Below, in pieces: positions 22,579 to 34,733 of a stretch of 64,000 nt of DNA. Source of the DNA: Gigaspora margarita (taxonomy: Eukaryota; Glomeromycota; Glomeromycetes; Diversisporales; Gigasporaceae); the NCBI GenBank assembly GCA_009809945.1, contig WTPW01000586.1, positions 118,541 through 182,540 of the forward strand, given 5' to 3'. The notes beneath the pieces are model-generated. The model had not been told where the DNA came from. It did no database searches and saw nothing but the letters and a program-made list of their open reading frames with translations. A program made the translations under genes and the position numbers. Each line of letters begins with the position of its first letter. Position 1 is the first letter of the stretch.

Positions 22579-23505
22579 TAAGTAAGTAGATTTTTAGATA
22601 TTTAAAAGTCTACTATAAAAATTTTAGCCTAAACAAATCAATATTGATAGAGATATTTAGATTTTTTATTTTGCAACTAGATTTAGAATTCTCTTGTAAA
22701 CAATTTGGCATATAATATATGTTTTTGGAAATAGAAAAAACCTTTTATCAAAGATATCTCTATGAGTTCTTGACCAAATTCGATGAAAATTTTTTCAATT
22801 CTATAAATATATAGAATTAAAATCAAAAAACTTTCATTGAATTTGGTCAAAAACTTATGAAGATATCTTTGATAAAAGGTTCTATAAACAATTTCAAAGC
22901 AGCTTCTTTGTAATATGTTTTTTTGTTTTTCAAAATAACCTACAATTCGATAATGATTTACTAAATATTCTGTTATGCTAATCTAAAAACCTTTATTAAT
23001 CAAATTTGTAGCACATATATTTAATTTGTAGAATCTAAATTTTTATAGAAAACTATTAAAAACTCATAGAGATATTGATATTTTTGTAAATTCGAATGTA
23101 TAATGTTTTTGCAAAATTTTTTTTTTGAATTTGACTATCTTCAAAAAGATTTTATTTAAATGAAAGCTCAAAAATGCTACTAAGTAAATATATTTTTTAG
23201 ATATTCAAGAGTCTACTATAAACATTTTAGCCTAAACAGATCAATATTGACTAAGATATTTAGATTTTTTTTTCTCAACTAGATTCAGGTTTTTCTTGTA
23301 AACTATATAATATATGTTTTTGGAAATGGAAAAAATATTTTATCAAAGATATCTCTATGAATTCTTCACCAAATTTGATGAAATTGTTTTTATTTTAATT
23401 CTACAAATATATAGAATCCAAATAAGAAATTTTTATCAAATTTGGTCAAGAACTCATAGAGATATCTTTAATAAAAGATTTTTTCTATTTTTAAAAACAT
23501 ATATA

Positions 23506-23843
23506 GAATGTTCTAAGTTAAAAGGGCCCATTTTTACAATTTTTTGAAAAATGAGTTTTTATTAGATTCATATAAATTTTAACATGATTGACATTTTTCA
23601 ATTATAAAGGAAAGTTGATTTGCATAATAAAAAATCAAGATAATATAAAAGAAAAATTACACAAAGTTGTGTAGTGCAAACACATCACGAGATTACCTGA
23701 TAGTCACCTGTTATGTTTAACCAATCAAAACTGTGACATTTGATTAATCCTGGATTAGTCCAAAAATCAAAACAAATGGTTAAACTCAATTAATACAAAA
23801 TAAACTATATGTAAAAATGGGTCCTTTTAACTTGGAACACTCC
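23506..23843. mobile_element. MITE with AAGTTAAAAGG ends, 338 bp
   Basis: GAATGTTCTAAGTTAAAAGG pairs with CCTTTTAACTTGGAACACTCC, followed inside by GGGCCCATTTTTAC and its complement. It is inserted at the AACATATAT segment of repeat E, where the uninterrupted version reads AACATATATTATATG. Confidence 0.75.
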
Positions 23844-24530
23844 ATATTATGTTGCTTACAAGAGAAACCTAAATCTAGTTGCAAACAAAAAATCTAAATA
23901 TCTCTGTCAATATTAATTTGATTGGGCTGAATCTTTATAATAGTCTTTTAAATATCTAAGAAATCTACTTACTTAGTAGCATTTTTGAGAGTTCATTTAA
24001 ATAAAATCCTTTCAAAGGCAGTCAAATTCAAGAGAAATTTTTGCAAAAACATTATGCATTCAAATTTACAAAAATATCAATATCTCTACAAGTTTCTAAT
24101 ATTTTTCTATAAAAATTAAGATTTTACAAGTCGAAAATATGTGTTACAAGTTTGATTAATAAAGGTTTTTAGATTAGCATAACAGAATATTTAGTAAATC
24201 ATCAACAAATCGTGGGTTATTTTAAAAAAGCAAAAAAACATATTACAAAAAAGCTGCTTTGAAATTGTTTATAGGACTCTTTATGAGTTCTTGACCAAAT
24301 TCGATAAAAATTTTTTTATTTGAATTCTAAATATTTGTAGAATTAAAATAAAAAATTTTTATCAAATTTGGACAAGAACTTATAGAAATATCTTTAATAA
24401 AATATTTTTTCTATTTTCAAAAATGTATATCACGTACCAAAATTGTTTACAAGAAAATTCTGAATCTAGTTGTAAAATGAAAAATCTAAATAACTCTATT
24501 AATATTGATCCATTTAGGCTAAAATTTTTA

Positions 24531-25565
24531 TCTCTTAAACCATCCAGATAAGCAAGCAAATTTGCCTGCTTAAATTTTATAAATTCATGTCTGATCTATT
24601 TTTTTAAAAAATAAAAATATTTTATAATTTTTTTTTAAATAAAAACTATGATTATATGCTATTTAAAACTTCATTTTATTTGCTTAATGTTTATAAAAAA
24701 TTTGAGGTTGCTTATAATAGAAAATTTTATAATTTTTTAAAAAAATTTTAATTTTAAAAATTTTTTTCTTTTTTTTAGTTTTACATAATAAAAATTTAAA
24801 ATTTAACCCCTATTATATTAATTCAAAGTTGTAGCAATTTAAAATTAAACTATTTTTATTACAATTATTATAAAACGCACTTATGGTATTTTACTACCAT
24901 ATGTTAATTAGATTTGCAAATCCGTGTAACAAAAACAAAAAAATAAATTTTTATAAAACAAAAAATAAATTTTGATTACTTTAGGGTTAGGGTAAGGCCT
25001 AGGATTTTATCGGGGCATTAGTATATACAAAATTTAGCAAGGAATTTTTTTTATTAGAGCCCCAAAGTTGGTTTCATAAGCAAAATTTTGAGATATGAAT
25101 ATTTTTTTAAAAAAAATATACAAAAGAACAAAATTTTATGTTACACCTGATCTTAAATTTTGATTGGCTATTCTAATAGTTTTGTGTAACATGGTGTAAA
25201 ACACCATAGGTGCGTTTTAGTAAAACTCTTTTTATTATTATAACTTTTATAATTTATTAAGCAAAATTTAGACTTTATTTAGTAGTAACTAAAAAATTTC
25301 TCTTTGGAAACATATAAAATTTTAAGAAACTTTTTAAAATTTTAATAGTAAAATTAAAAAATAAATTTTGTTAAAAATGTAATATCTTGATCAAAATTAA
25401 AGATAGAATAATAAAATTTAAATATATTATTTATAAAAGGAATATTTTTAATTTTATTTAACAAATAGGGAGGTCAAGCTTAAATAAATTTTAAAAAAAA
25501 ACTTAAAAAAAAACTTTTAAAATATAATTTAGCAAGCAAATTTGCCTGTTAGATAGTTTAAGGGA
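24531..25565. mobile_element. TA-flanked inverted-repeat element (1.0 kb) with nested MITE
   Basis: Ends TCTCTTAAACCATCCAGATA and ATAGTTTAAGGGA, then inner AGCAAGCAAATTTGCCTG on both sides. The target in repeat E reads TTTTTATAGTAGAC without the insert, so the duplication is TA (24,529-24,530 and 25,566-25,567). A second inverted pair inside (AAACGCACTTATGGTATTTT near 24,873 and ACCATAGGTGCGTTTT near 25,205) marks a nested element with a TTAGGGTTAGGG-like tract at 24,981-24,996. Confidence 0.8.
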
Positions 25566-25869
25566 TAGTAGACTCTTGAATAACTAAGAAAACTACTAAT
25601 TTAATAATATTTTTGAGATTTTATTTAAAGAAAATGCTTTCAGAAGCAGTCAAATTCGAGAAAAAATTCTGCAAAAACATTATGCATCCAAATTTACAAA
25701 AACATCAATATCTCTTAAGTTTCTAATATTTTTCTATAGAAATTGAGATTTTGCAAGTTCAAGATATGCACTACAAGTTTAAATAGTAAATATTTTTAGG
25801 TTAGCATAACAGAATATTTCATAAATCATTATTGAATTATGAGTTATTTTTAAAATACAAAAAAATATA

Positions 25870-26090
25870 TACCATATTCCTCCGAAAATAAGCACCCCCT
25901 CAAAGCAATTTTTAAAGCCAAAAATCTCGTGATCCAATGATTGGATCTGCATAATTTTGGTACCATTTGAATCAGCTTATCAAAACGTTTCAAATGATAC
26001 CAAAATTATGCAGATCTGATCACTGGATCATGAGAATTTTGGTTTTAAAAATTGCTCTGAAGGGGTACTTATTTTCAGAGGAATATGGTA
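25870..26090. mobile_element. Foldback, TACCATATT family, copy 3, TA target duplication
   Basis: Ends TACCATATTCCTCCGAAAAT and TTCAGAGGAATATGGTA, with AATAAGCACCCC inside. The arms pair through CAAAATTATGCAGATC. It sits in a reverse copy of repeat E whose empty version reads AATATATATTACAAAA, giving a TA duplication. Confidence 0.85.
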
Positions 26091-26359
26091 TTACAAAATT
26101 GCTTATTGAAATTGTTTGCAAGAACTTTTATCAAAAATATCTCTATGAGTTCTTGACCAAATTCGATGAAAATTTTTTTATTTTAATTATATGAATTCAT
26201 AGAATTCAAATAAAAAATTTTTATTAAATTTGATCTAGAACTCAGAAAGATAATATTAAAAAATTTTTAATTTTTAAAATATTTAAGTAACAAAATCGAG
26301 ATAATCTACATTGTACCATGATGCGAACAGCAATTCCCTATTTTTATTAATTAAAATAC

Positions 26360-26665
26360 AAAACATTACTATAATTCTCAAAAGTTCACTAATTGATTTT
26401 ATTTTTATGCTCTAAGTAACCTCATTTAGAACCAAAAAATATATCATATTAGCATAATTACTTTTATTTTCTTAAAATTTGAAGAAAAGATACTTAATTT
26501 TGATTTTTGAATAAAATTTTAATCAAAAATCCAAAATTAAGTATATACTTATCAAATTTTTAGAAAAGTTAAAAGAAAATAGACTGATATGATATATTTT
26601 TGGTTCAGAATGAGGTTATTTAACATAAAATAGGATCAATTAGTAAACTTTTGAGAATCATAGTA
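26360..26665. mobile_element. Foldback family H copy 3
   Basis: Palindrome with inner stem GATACTTAATTTTGATTTTT and arms containing ACCAAAAAATATATCATATT. Confidence 0.75.
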
Positions 26666-26736
26666 ATTGTTTATATTTTTATTAATAAAAATATTATAAA
26701 AGCTATTATTCTTAAAAATTTTATTGGTTTTGCTAA

Positions 26737-27033
26737 ATCTTACTGGCAGTGATCATTACCGCTCATATATCTAAACAATTAGATTGTAGGACCTTGTATA
26801 ACCAAAACAAAAACAAAAAAATAATGAAACTAAGAAAAATCTAAAAACTTTGTAAAAACAAATATTTTACAATAATAACTTATCTTTGGGCACTAAGTAA
26901 AAGTTTTTAATACAAAATTTTATATATAATATGCCTTTTTAACTCTAATTTTAACCCTAACTCAAATCTCTAATCTTAGTTTTTTAAAAATTTATTATAG
27001 AGCAGTATAATCACTACTAGTAAGATTTAGTAA
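26737..27033. mobile_element. MITE with CTAAATCTTACT ends
   Basis: Left CTAAATCTTACTGGCAGTGA pairs with right CACTACTAGTAAGATTTAG. Between them is a telomere-like ACTCTAATTTTAACCCTAAC tract (about 26,940-26,960). It lies between two family H foldbacks. Confidence 0.7.
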
Positions 27034-27310
27034 AATTTAATTTTATTAATTATTTCTAATTTAATGCTCTAAGTAAACTTGTTTAGCACTAAAATATATA
27101 TCATATTGGTATATTTTTTTTTGTATTTTTTTATTTTAAAGAAAATGATACTTAATTTTGGATTTTTTTATCAAAAATCCAAAATTAAGCATCTTTTTTC
27201 AAATTCTAAGAACAAAAAAAATATGCTGATATAATATATTTTTTGGTACTAAACAAGTTTACTTAGAGTATAAAAATAGAATCAATTAGCAAAATTTCAA
27301 AAAGTAATTT
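27010..27310. mobile_element. Foldback family H copy 4
   Basis: Arms with GCTCTAAGTAAACTTGTTTA and inner stem ACTTAATTTTGGATTTTTT/AAAAATCCAAAATTAAG. A half copy continues at 27,350-27,410. Confidence 0.75.
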
Positions 27311-27525
27311 AATATTTTTTAATAATTTTATTAAAAATATTATAATTCTTAAAATTTTACTAACTGATTCTGCCTTTATGCTCTAAGTAAATTTGTATAG
27401 CATCAAAAAATATATGAGTAGTTTTATCACTTCTGGATAAAAAAATTAATAGTTTAAAATTACTATATAATAAAGTTTTGATTTTATGAATTAAACTTTT
27501 AAAAAAAATTATATATAATATTAAA

Positions 27526-27845
27526 CGGGTGGCAATTATTTCGCTAACAATCACTTCACCGACATAACATTTCACCGACAAATATTCTCTGACAAGTTCA
27601 TTTTACTGACAGTTTATTTCACTGAAGCTCATTTCACTGACAAAGTAATTCTGCTCATTGTCATTAGGGTCAGGGTAGGGTCAGGGTAAAATTAGTGTTA
27701 AAGTTCATGTGTTTTTTAGAAAAAACTTGTCAGTAAAATGAGCATCAGTGAAACAAACTATCAGTAAAATGAACTTGTCGAAGAATATTTGTCGGTAAAA
27801 TGTTATGTCAGTAAAGTGATTGTCAGCAAAATGATATGGACCCAT
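27526..27845. mobile_element. Family D inverted-repeat element (TTCACCGACA iterations), copy 1
   Basis: Left arm: repeated phrases CAATCACTTCACCGACATAA, CATTTCACCGACAAA and TTTTACTGACAG. Right arm: the complement (GTCAGTAAAATGAG, GTCGGTAAAATG). A telomere-like AGGGTCAGGGTAGGGTCAGG tract lies at the centre (27,665-27,690). The phrases repeat every 17-20 bases, giving each arm an iterated structure. Diverged copies at 44,382-44,664 and 53,765-54,045. Confidence 0.75.
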
Positions 27846-28330
27846 ATTAAACATATATATAATTTATTTATAAAAAAAAATTCTATTAATTATCAATTTA
27901 ATATTTTTTAAAAAATTTTTAAATTTGCTTAATTTTTAGAGCGAATCTATTTGTAACTGCCGGTGACACTCCCTGATCACATGCAACCAATCAGATTCGA
28001 TTTCAAAAATCAACTCAGCTCGGATCCACAGAGCCAATCAAAAAAAAGAAAATAATAATTACACAATTTTTTTTACTTTAATATATTTAATTATTTATTT
28101 AGTACAGTATAACGCGGTCTATTACAAATTATAATATCATAGACCCGTATGCCCAGCGCACTCAGTAATATAAAAAAAAAAACTTTATACTCAAAAATAC
28201 TATCTAAAGTATTTCGCGATACAAGCACAATCTACAGTATACTAAAATTTGATATTTGTTCGACTTGCATACTAGAACCACTATAAATCTCCACCAGTAG
28301 CTTCATACTCAAAGAGAAAAGACCCAAAAA

Positions 28331-28549
28331 ATGATAATACTAGAAGCAACAAAACTTACCAACAAAGGTTTTAATGACAATGCTAAGGTGGCGAACATAC
28401 CCGTGAAGGCTCCAATGACATCGAAGCGATTTACCTATTATTCTAACAAAAAAAACAAAATTGACTCAAGAAAAAATGAAAAAATGATGAGAAACTACTT
28501 AAAGCGAAGCTCTCAAAATGACGATACCAAAACAAGTCCCAAAAGCTAA
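28331..28549 (+). CDS. Short open frame in cargo, unknown
   Basis: A 72-residue frame, Lys/Ser/Asn-rich (starts MIILEATKLTNKGFND), with no family recognised. The upstream 200 bases are relatively CpG-containing and could be a promoter region, but no splice or promoter element is convincing. It may be an exon fragment captured by the surrounding inverted-repeat element, or chance. Confidence 0.2.
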   Translation: MIILEATKLTNKGFNDNAKVANIPVKAPMTSKRFTYYSNKKNKIDSRKNEKMMRNYLKRSSQNDDTKTSPKS

Positions 28550-29195
28550 ACCTACAAAAGAAAAGAAGGTTAGTTCAATCTGAGAAAAGGGAAAAAAAAA
28601 GAAAATAGAAAAAATCACTGTACTTATCTCACACGAACACAATTCCAGATAAACGAAGCTGAAAGATATACTGAAAATTGTTCCAAGAAATGTTAGTTGA
28701 AAAAAAAAATTATCAGCAAGACCTACTTACCAAGAAGAATGCTGAAGAAACACTTCAAGGATGAAAGCAAGATCACCAAAGACGAAAATTCAATAACCAA
28801 ACTAAGAAAACCTGGAATCTCTACAAATGACGTTATCGAAATAGTAAAAACTTGAAATCACAAACGAAAACATTGAAATGATAAAGCTTGAAATCTCCAC
28901 AATGACGGCCGCAAATGACAAAGCCTAAAATCACTAAAGATGAAACTCAACAACCAAACGAAGAAAATCTAGAATCTCCACAAACAATGTAGTAAAAATG
29001 GCAAAACCCTAAGATGAAGCTTGAAATCACCACAATAACAACCCCAAAATAACACAACGGCACCACCTGGTTTTCCAGCAAAACAAACCTACAAAAGGAA
29101 GAAAGTGTTGTTCAAAGTGAGAAAACAAAAAAAGTCAACAATGAAAAAAAAACACATATCTCAAAATCCTGGTTCAAATCTCCATTACCCAGTAA

Positions 29196-29360
29196 AGGGC
29201 GTGCCATTTATTATGTAAGATTTTTTACTTAGTAGCCACCCTTATCCATGTGTGGTGTGATCACTTTATCTAATTCAGATTGGTAATATAATATATAGAT
29301 GTGATTACTACCTTTGACCATGTATCTATGGTAAAAATTACGTAATAAATGGCATGCCCC
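29196..29360. mobile_element. MITE, GGGGCATGCC family, TAA target duplication, 165 bp
   Basis: Ends AGGGCGTGCCATTTATTATG and CGTAATAAATGGCATGCCCC, flanked by TAA (29,193-29,195 and 29,361-29,363). The subterminal GCCACCC...ATCCATGT segment is shared with 20,963-22,578, of which this is the short form. Confidence 0.85.
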
Positions 29361-29655
29361 TAATCCCAGAAGCAAATCTACAAAAGAAAGTTAGTGTTCA
29401 AAGAAAAAAAAATAAATAAAAAAAAAGAAAACAACATAAAACCACTTATCTTACAAGGTAGCAAGATCCCAGTTTAATCTCCACTATCTGGTTTTCTAGC
29501 GAAGCAAAAAAATAAAAATAAAATGCAAAAATCAGAAAAGCAAATCTAGATTAAAAAAAAAAACAAACCTAATCTAAATTGGGATTAGGAGGTAAGCCGA
29601 CCCCAAATCTGGAACTGGGGAGTATCACCGCCAGTGACAAACACATTTTTTCTAA

Positions 29656-30609
29656 TTTTTAAAATAAAAAAATTAAAAATTAAAATTTTTAGTATTTTTA
29701 AAATGGAGTAATTTATATCCTGCAAGGGGTTGGTATTCTTATTTTTCGCACCTCCGATTGTACCAATCAGATGATTAAATTTTGTGTAATGATTAAATGT
29801 AAACAAAGACAAAAAATGTAAACAAAAATTAAAAAATCTAAATATCTTAAGAAAAATTAAATATATTATAAAAATTTTTTGCAACGATGTGTAAAATTTG
29901 ATGCTAAACAAGTTTACTTAGAGGACTTAAGAAGATTATCTTAGTAAGTTTTTAAGATATTATCAAAAAACTAAAGAAAAAAAATAAAAAAATGAATATA
30001 TCCTAAAATTCTATTAAAATAACTTTGTTTGGCATCTAAATAAACTTGTTCAGTATGAAATTTTGCATATAGGTGCACTATCTAAAAATAATTTTTATTA
30101 ATATTATATGAGTAATTGTTAAAATAAAAAATAACTCCAAAATTAAAACTTAACAATTAACCAATCAAAATCGAGATGTGAGATCAATGTAGATCACTGG
30201 ATGTGAGACATATATTTTTTCTTTTAAAATTTACTCAATCAAAATCAAATATATTTTTGTGATAATTTGCAAATGCTTTGGTATAACTATCAAGAACAAA
30301 GTTTCAAAATTTCAAATAAGATTATTTGTAAAAAAAAGTTATATTATAATTTAAATACTAATTTAAACTAATTTGCAACTATTTTATATAGTAAAAATAA
30401 TGCCTATTTTAGGTTAAAAAAGTTAAAAAATCAATATTTTTTTTTAAATTTTAAGAATTTTATATGCATATATATATTATAATAATTCTTTAAACTCTAA
30501 TTTTAAACTAATATTAACTAAAAATTTATTGATTATAAATTTTATTAACTTGTTATATAAGTATATATTATGCTAAAAATTAGTATATTTATTTTATTTA
30601 CTAATTTTT
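29656..30609. other. AT-rich spacer
   Basis: Contains a truncated half of a family H foldback arm (TGCTAAACAAGTTTACTTAG at about 29,901) and otherwise long A/T tracts. A minus-strand frame at 29,585-29,911 overlaps the element end and looks like chance. Confidence 0.45.
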
Positions 30610-30626
30610 AAACTATAAACTATATT

Positions 30627-31892
30627 GGGGTATGGTGACTTAGAGAAGTTGGTAAGTTGTTGTACCCCAAGTGGCAGGTCTAAAGTTCAAATCCCACTGG
30701 CAACGTTTGGAAAATAGGCCTGTATTATGGTAACCATTTCTCCTCATAGATCCTTTGGTACACCATTTTGAATGGGAGCCGTCAGGCGCACATAAAATCA
30801 AGGATCAGAAAGTGGATACCTGTTTGGAAGTCCCAAATAAGGAAGTAGCAAAGATCTTTGACGGTGCTAACCATAATTGGAATATCAGAAACTGGAGTAA
30901 GAGAAACGAATGACAAGATCCTCGAAAAGAGATCTACCAACCTGGCTGCTAGAGTCACACCAGAGGAAAAGGACATGTGTTTCAGCAGTATGTACCAAGG
31001 GGAGGGAGTCCATTCAGCACCTAAAGCTGGGCTGACCAACCCTTCTAGGCTAACTGGTTTGGAAGTTTAGGGATACTGAGGAAGGACTGTTAGGAAGGTT
31101 GTAGTGGGTATCGGAATTGGAGTGAACCTTACAAGGGCAATACAGAACTCATCAGCCAGTAAGAAGTAAGAAGCATAGAGGCGTGTACATGTCAAGCCTA
31201 ATGGGCTCTAGGCGTACCCATATGGAAGTCCTTGGACGTTAAGGGAGGCCAGGACCACCAATACAGAATAGGCAGGTATAAGTGCATGTAGAGTGCATTA
31301 TGGTTTGCCAGAGCCTCATGATGCCATCCAACTATACCTGTAGCTGGAAGCATTTGCAAAACATGCCCCAGTTACTTGTCACCATAGCAGGAAGTACAGT
31401 CGTTCACACATTACTAAATTCAAAATGCAAAATCCAGGGCCCCGAAGATGCAGGAAAATCAGCTAGTTGCGGTAGCATGCAGGCTTGAGATACTTATTCA
31501 ATATGGTAGAGGCAGCTGCATGGCTTGAGATACGAACTCCTAAGAAGTACGCCAGTAGGGGACTCAGGTACACCAATTTGGAAGCATAAAGCGCCTACCT
31601 GGCAACTAACACCAAATTGGAAGTGATGATACTAGATAGTGTGGGTAAAGTGACAGACATGCGAATACCAATTGTTGGTTGGAGAGGGACGTACAAATCC
31701 AGATCAGCCATATATGTGGGAATATGGAAGGTTCTGGTAGGTTTAGGTCATGGTTAAATTAGTTCAAGTCTCGGTGCTTAAGTAGATAGTATATAAAGGA
31801 TTGTACAGCGATGTTGTAATAATCAATATACATTCAATAATGACCAGAGGCATGACCTCACCTTAACACAAAAAAAAAAAAAAAAAAAAAAA
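30627..31892 (+). mobile_element. tRNA-headed, poly(A)-tailed retroposon (SINE-like, 1.27 kb)
   Basis: Flanked by a perfect 17-bp direct repeat AAACTATAAACTATATT (30,610-30,626 and 31,893-31,909; the first three A are shared with the tail). It starts with a tRNA-like head and ends in about 23 A. G+C is clearly higher than the surroundings, and the 1.2-kb body has no convincing ORF (the largest are 70 and 85 codons on opposite strands). Near the 3' end are TATATAAAGG (about 31,790) and TTCAATAATG, about 35 bases before the poly(A), which resemble pol II signals. The length is unusual for a SINE, so it could instead be a chimeric retrotranscript. LINE-type target-primed insertion is the likely mechanism. 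Confidence 0.85.
30633..30695 (+). promoter_or_regulatory. Internal pol III A and B box of the retroposon
   Basis: A-box-like TGGTGACTTAGAGAAGTTGG (30,633-30,652) and B-box GTTCAAATCCC (30,685-30,695) sit about 70 bases inside the 5' end, as in tRNA genes. The cloverleaf stems are weak, so this is a tRNA relic rather than a tRNA gene. Confidence 0.7.
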
Positions 31893-32284
31893 AAACTATA
31901 AACTATATTAATAAAAAATATTTTAAAATTTATAAAAATTTTATTATATATACAAAATATTACTAGAATTATTTTTTTTATAAAAAATATAATTTGTATA
32001 ATAAAAAAATACAACAATTTATAAATATATAAACTATCTATTATTTTTAATATAAGGTAAGTATGAAAATTATGGTGCAGTTAAATGTGCCAATAGAAAA
32101 ACTTTATTAAATTGATGAACATTTGTCAAATTTTTACTAAAATAAATATATTTTAACTTGAAATAAGCTTTTTTTGTTTAAACCCATTTTTTTTTTATTA
32201 AAAAAATTTTTTACTAAGTATATAAAATTTCTTCCAAAAATTGAGATTGTCAAGCTAATGACCAAAAATAGTACAACACATATA

Positions 32285-34151
32285 ATCAGATAGTACTACT
32301 TTTTTTGCATTCTTTTTTTTCAAACTGTTTTTTCTTTCTAATGCATTGTTGTTCCATCTTTAAATATTCTCTTTTATCCTTCTTTTGTTTATAAATTTCT
32401 TGCTTTTGTGTTTTTTCAATCTCCTGTGCTACTTGTTATTAGGTGGCTACCTTTTTTTTTTGCTTCTTTTTGTTGGCTGTTCTTTCTGCTTCTTCTTTCG
32501 CTTCTCTCAACAATGCAACAACTCTTCTTCAGTAAGAAGCGAGAAAAAGGCATAGTCTTTCATTTTTTCTTTGGCTACTAATTTTTAGACTGTCTCTCAT
32601 CTGTCTCTGATTCCCCAATCTGATTTGAATGATGCCACAAAGGGTACTTAAGTACCAACTGCAAAGAACTGGCACCAGAATTTTTATAAAGTTCTAATTT
32701 GGATTCCAAACAGTCAACCCTATTATTAAGTATTTCTATTTCTGATTATAATTCTTCATTTGTAGAAGTTGAACTAAGGTTAAAACTAGAAGAAGAAGAA
32801 GTTAGTGCAATAGGTGAATAAATAGACTGTTTAGGACTTTGTAAATCGAATATTTGTGTTGGCATTGAAGGCTCTAGATGGCTAGGACTAATAGCATTAG
32901 GAGTGAAGGCTATATTCTTATTGCCTTGAAAGAATTACATATTACAATGAGAGTAAATATGCTAATATAGGCTTGTCCAAAGATTTTAGCGAACACATAT
33001 TTTGTAACTAATTTGCCGCTGCTATTAGTATAATATTTGTCACATTCATTGCTATATACTTGTTTGAGGTGAGTGAAGGATAATTCGGCAGGTTGTAGAA
33101 CATGGATAGTATATGATGAGAAGAAGTAAAAAAAGATGTTATTTTCATAGCAGAAATTGATACAAGTATAATTAATGTGGCTCTTATGTCTATCAAGAAT
33201 AAGTAAAACAGGGCAAGCAGGAGGAATAGATCTAACAAAATGTTCTATATATTTTTTAAATAGGCTCTCCTGCATACATCTCGTGTTGGTAAACCCCATA
33301 ATAGTGCCAATGAGAGCACTGTTCAAAAGATCCAGAATCACTTACTTGCCTTTGTATATTATTAATAGTGGGATGTATACTTTGGTAACTAATATAGTTG
33401 GGTATATGAATATGTATTCATGATTACTGCCATGTGAAACATGATAAATTTGGCATGCTCCTTTTTTAACAATTATTTTTTGAAGTTGGGGTTCAATGAC
33501 AAAACCTGTCTCATGCAAGTAAAGAGCAATGTAATGATTTGGTTTTAAGATTTTAAAAAAAAGAGAAAAAAAATAAAAATAAAAAAAAATAAAAAAAAAT
33601 AAATAAATAAAAAAAAGACCTGTTATATCCATGTTCCAGATCCGATCAGGAATAAGCGAATATTTATCAATAATTTTTTTTAATTTATTAAAATGATCAT
33701 TAATTATAATAGGATTTGCTTTTTGGGCACATACTTTATTTAGAATCTGCAGAACATGAAATAAAAGCTCAGGGTGGTCTCTTAGAAACTGTTCCCATCA
33801 TGATTAGCATGGTCCACTTTCATTAAAAGGATTGTCACCTATCTCTACTAACAATCTCTAGTACACAATAGTTCATACCAGACTTTGATAATCCAAAACC
33901 AAGCCTCTGCATATTCAAGCAATAACTGACCAATTGCTCTTTTTTATAGTCAGTTAAAAATTTTTTAGGGCCTGGATGGTTAAAGGACCATCATTCAGAA
34001 TAATACATCTAAGTGTTGATTACAGAATACCAAAGTCTCACACAACACGCCTTTTATTTGAGGGCTTAGAATTATTTGAGGAGTCTTTAATAAACTTAGG
34101 GGCTTTTTCAATAACACTATCTCAAGCAGCTTTATCTTTCTTAAGTGCCAT
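32285..34151 (-). pseudogene. pogo-type DDE transposase pseudogene
   Basis: Chosen start MALKKDKAA at 34,151. An N-terminal helix-turn-helix relic (GIL-stop-STLRCII) and LTDYKKEQLVSYCLNMQRLGF match CENP-B/pogo DNA-binding domains. Then comes LHETGFVIEPQLQKIIV (about 33,520-33,450), where the first catalytic Asp of 'MDETGF' reads His. VLLILDRHKSH (about 33,205-33,170) keeps the second Asp, and the third motif 'LQPLD' reads HVLQPAELSF. A Lys/Ser-rich C-terminal tail extends to about 32,285. Frameshifts and stops separate the blocks, and two of three catalytic positions are altered. Family length is usually 450-600 residues, consistent with this span. Confidence 0.88.
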
Positions 34152-34611
34152 AATTTGACAGTTTTATTTTAATTTTTTGTAAATTTAAATTTTATTACAG
34201 TAATAAATCATTATATTGTATGACAAAGTAAACTATAGTTAAAATAGTTCAAAATATTCACCATTTTTACACATTTATAAACTTATAAACTAATGGTTAC
34301 AGCTTATTGTGCAATCCAAAAAACATTTATTTTACAGAAATAATAATTAATAACATCGTTCAAAATATTCACCATATTTGTATTTGTATGGTTACCTCTG
34401 ATCATGTAATTCAAAACATTTGATTGCTAATAAATGACACAAATATACCTCAAAATCACCTTAATTCAAATTGCACAGTACATTTATAATGTATAATATT
34501 TAGTCTGGCTCTTTAATAAATATAAAATTATAAGCATTGTGTAGTAATTGTTTTAAAAAAGTCATTTTACAAATTCATAATTTTCTTCAAGAAATACTTT
34601 ATTACTTTGGT

Positions 34612-34733
34612 GGCAATATCTTGTGACCTGTTGATCAGAATTGCACAATTTTGACACCAATTGATTTGTCTCACCGAGACGGATCGATTGGTACTAGAAG
34701 CATGCAATTCTGATCGATGAGTTATGAGATATT
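34612..34733. repeat. Hairpin inside the pogo element
   Basis: Imperfect arms TGATCAGAATTGC... and ...GCAATTCTGATCGA pair around a centre GTCTCACCGAGAC. That same centre occurs in the foldbacks at 14,080-14,745 and 21,110-22,500. It may be a small element nested in the transposon. Confidence 0.65.

Larger units (their letters stand above)
20495..26300. repeat. Cluster of tandem and inverted copies of a ~590-bp repeat (E)
   Basis: Blocks such as GATATCTCTATGAGTTCTTG, ATTCTGTTATGCTAATCTAA, GCACATAT...AATCTAAATTTTTATAG and GCCTAAACAAATCAATATTG recur. They are forward at 20,495-20,962, 22,582-23,180 and from 23,311, and in reverse complement at 23,860-24,530 and 25,568-26,250. Spacing between equivalent points at 22,747 and 23,340 is 593 bp. 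Insertions at 20,963-22,578, 23,506-23,843, 24,531-25,565 and 25,870-26,090 split the copies. No coding potential seen in the repeat itself. Confidence 0.8.
27945..29655. mobile_element. Family G inverted-repeat element with CpG-retaining cargo (1.7 kb)
   Basis: Left end ATTTGTAACTGCCGGTGACA and right end TATCACCGCCAGTGACAAAC pair as imperfect inverted repeats. The interior 28,130-29,190 has far more CpG and G+C than its surroundings. It contains three diverged copies of a segment beginning AAACCTACAAAAG followed by GTT(A/C)AAAGTGAGAAAA-type sequence. A MITE interrupts it at 29,196-29,360. Related ends occur at 41,226-41,475. Confidence 0.6.

Noticed and set aside
29163..29185. B-box-like GGTTCAAATC at 29,171
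   Set aside because: No A box at the proper distance upstream; it lies in the A-rich cargo of the family G element.
30782..31070. Two overlapping frames in the tRNA-headed retroposon
   Set aside because: Short, on opposite strands, in a GC-richer non-coding body; no family recognised.
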